DNA of 64,000 nucleotides from Oxalobacteraceae bacterium (GTDB lineage Bacteria > Pseudomonadota > Gammaproteobacteria > Burkholderiales > Burkholderiaceae_D): positions 1 through 64,000 of the forward strand of contig JANXTY010000069.1 of assembly GCA_025352145.1 (NCBI GenBank), in the 5' to 3' direction. The number at the start of each line of letters is the position of its first letter. Within the stretch, counting starts at the first letter, position 1. The position numbers and the translations under genes were made by a program. The notes beneath the pieces are model-generated. The model was given only the letters and a program-made list of their open reading frames with translations. It did no database searches and had not been told where the DNA came from. Positions 62,600-64,000 of the stretch are shown here, piece by piece.

Positions 62600-62920
62600 C
62601 TACTGAACGTAAAACTTCACTGCATCCTGTCCGCAAGAAGAAATGACGAGAAGGCTGTGCCATCCAGTCGGTAGTTTGTGCGCGAAATGAACACCTGCGG
62701 TATCGTAAAAAGTTCCATTGCCGATAAGCGTACTGTCCAGGTACCACTTGACCGAATACGCACCACCGGGACAGGTGGTCGTGAAGCTGGAATAAAAATA
62801 ATTGGTGACCAATGCGCCGTTTATCGGGTAGGCGATATTGACTGGTGCATTGGCCGCATTGGCTCCACTGGTCAACGAAAATAGGCTCATCAGGGTAATA
62901 AGAAGTATCGATTTTTTCAT
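62600..62920 (-). CDS. Small secreted Ig-like protein
   Basis: The 106-residue protein starts at ATG 62920 with a clear signal peptide (LLITLMSLFSLTSGANA). The mature 80 residues have a beta-sandwich pattern (VNIAYPINGALVTNYFYSSF, YSVKWYLDSTLIGNGTFYD, WHSLLVISSCGQDAVKFYV) with two Cys that could pair (TTCPGG and SSCGQ). An AAGGAAT ribosome site is present. It resembles short Big/Ig-like domains found alone or in cell-surface proteins. Function unknown. Confidence 0.75.
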   Translation of the reverse strand: MKKSILLITLMSLFSLTSGANAANAPVNIAYPINGALVTNYFYSSFTTTCPGGAYSVKWYLDSTLIGNGTFYDTAGVHFAHKLPTGWHSLLVISSCGQDAVKFYVQ

Positions 62921-63294
62921 GAAATATTCCTTCGAGAAATGCTGCGATAGAATGGCGTCCCGATCTTTTTTGTTGCTCTCGTTGTTAACAATACGCTTTA
63001 TTTTTTGAGAAAATCCGAGACTAGCGCGTAAGCGCCAAATCATATCTCACCGTACTCGACGTTTTTGTAAGAACATGATGGATACGATCAGATCGGTGCG
63101 GTGAACTTACTGTTACGAGTGAAGCGAGACTAATGCTAGCCTTGATCCGTGAAGTGTGCAGCTGCAAGAAGTAATAGGCGCCGTATTTATTACCGGGATT
63201 TTTCCATGTGAAAAACGCGAATTCCTAACAGAAGAATTTAATTTTTCGTTGTAGATCTCTGCCGGATATAAGGCAATTTCCCAGGAAAATAGTG
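62921..63294. other. Intergenic region between secreted protein gene and ycgR
   Basis: About 370 bp with no supported gene. A minus-strand frame (63113-63397) overlaps the end of ycgR in another frame and looks like a shadow. No terminator or operator was recognised. Confidence 0.4.
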
Positions 63295-64000
63295 CTAACC
63301 AAGCCCAGTAATTTTTGCGTTCCGTTCTCTCTCGAGCTTCATGATGTAACGCTGAACATGTGACAGCATTGGTTTGGGGATGTCCACGAATATACACCCT
63401 AACCTGCGTGTTTTTTTATTGTTGAATAAGGTAAGAATACGCGAGTTCCGCACCTGCAAGGTCATGAGGATAATGCCGACGTCGGGTAGCTCAATGCGGC
63501 AGGCTTTATAGTTGCGGCCGATGGCATCATCGAGCAGCATGTTGTCGTCCAAAATACCCGCGCCACCACCGCTGATATCGACGAGGGGGAAAGTGGTGAG
63601 ATATCCCCCTAAGTCGTCGGGCAGGGGCAGGACGCAGCGCACGGGATTATTGAGAGGGGTGTTGATGCGATAGAATTCCCGTCTTTGAAGGCGGAGCATG
63701 CTTTCAGGGATATGGATAGTGAGCGCGGGAAGATTGTCGTGCATACAGGTTTCCACTTTATCAGTTGAAAACAGGATGCGTATCTGATCAAGCGTCGTTT
63801 CAAAAGAAACGCCCTTTGCTGCAACGATGCGCCGGTTTTGATCTTCCTGCATCGAACAGTCGATGATGACGGTATCGTTTTCTGCATCTACTTCCAGAAT
63901 TGAAGTGACGACCACATCGGCATTGTCGTTAATAAACAGGCTGATTAACTGTTTTTTCTCCGAGATCGAACGCAAAAAAGAGACGATTTCCCGGCGCGAG
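63295..64000 (-). CDS. ycgR: Flagellar brake protein YcgR, partial (5' end outside window)
   Basis: YcgR binds cyclic-di-GMP and slows the flagellar motor. The visible part is about 234 residues; the frame runs to the window edge as ...RREIVSFLRSISEKKQLISL, so the N-terminus lies beyond. An N-terminal YcgR domain is followed by a PilZ domain starting at RLQRREFYRINTP (the RxxxR c-di-GMP motif, here RREFYR), with VDISGGGAGIL matching the (D/N)xSxxG motif. Strong family match. Confidence 0.93.
   Translation of the reverse strand, partial: SRREIVSFLRSISEKKQLISLFINDNADVVVTSILEVDAENDTVIIDCSMQEDQNRRIVAAKGVSFETTLDQIRILFSTDKVETCMHDNLPALTIHIPESMLRLQRREFYRINTPLNNPVRCVLPLPDDLGGYLTTFPLVDISGGGAGILDDNMLLDDAIGRNYKACRIELPDVGIILMTLQVRNSRILTLFNNKKTRRLGCIFVDIPKPMLSHVQRYIMKLERERNAKITGLG

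Overview
The window looks like a chromosomal segment of a betaproteobacterium of the order Burkholderiales, most like Oxalobacteraceae, with moderate rather than high GC as judged by eye. The clues are conserved gene neighbourhoods: ilvI-ilvH-ilvC, a small lipoprotein gene, pssA and leuA; rpsF-priB-rpsR-rplI-dnaB; exbB-exbD-lpxK-Trm112-kdsB-adk-hppA; an ECF sigma factor followed by DUF3619, DUF3106 and RDD genes; divergent metR/metE; and iscRSUA-hscBA-fdx-iscX. This is inference from gene content, not from a search.

Layout. 1-4.3 kb is a disturbed accessory region: the 3' part of a TonB-dependent receptor, then about 650 bp of repeats (a 265 bp inverted-repeat element with a perfect 30 bp palindrome, and two copies of a 120 bp-period hairpin repeat), then a 5'-truncated GH2 beta-galactosidase and an IS3-family transposase scrap. 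4.3-5.8 kb holds serS and tRNA-Ser(CGA). 5.8-7.0 kb has no convincing gene. 7.0-9.1 kb (minus) is the sigma factor operon. 9.6-16 kb is branched-chain amino acid and phosphatidylserine synthesis. At 16.0-19.2 kb two secreted glycosidase-like genes sit between leuA and rpsF. 19.3-24.2 kb is ribosomal/replicative genes and a DUF47-Pit phosphate transport pair. 24.3-27.1 kb is a LysR regulator divergent from malate synthase. 27.6-34.1 kb is a housekeeping run (ExbBD, lipid A and KDO synthesis, adenylate kinase, H+-pyrophosphatase). 34.4-41.5 kb has an SDR, a gamma-glutamyltransferase, an unusual response regulator, a YceI lipoprotein, an orphan solute-binding protein and metR. 41.6-45.6 kb has metE and aceA. 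45.7-47.2 kb has a degraded IS5-type element, followed by a second outer-membrane receptor. 49.7-56.6 kb carries rlmJ and the full Isc iron-sulfur assembly locus. 56.7-64 kb has a TPR-GAF histidine kinase, a methyltransferase, an NHL-DUF1080 secreted protein, two small proteins and a truncated ycgR.

How the genes work together. AceA and AceB, far apart here, form the glyoxylate bypass. IlvIHC and LeuA cover most of valine/leucine synthesis. The Isc locus matures Fe-S proteins under IscR feedback, and a well-matched IscR site overlaps the predicted iscR promoter. The two outer-membrane receptors, the GH2 remnant, the DUF4038/DUF5060 pair and the DUF1080 protein suggest a lineage that feeds on plant-type carbohydrates and has been gaining and losing such genes.

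I did not find CRISPR arrays, prophage modules, rRNA genes or a clear defence system. The strongest candidate for something undescribed is the repeat cluster at 2.1-2.76 kb: its two tandem copies keep their hairpins while the stem sequences change. Next are a response regulator with Glu at the phospho-acceptor position and a 35-codon reading frame that exactly bridges exbD and lpxK.
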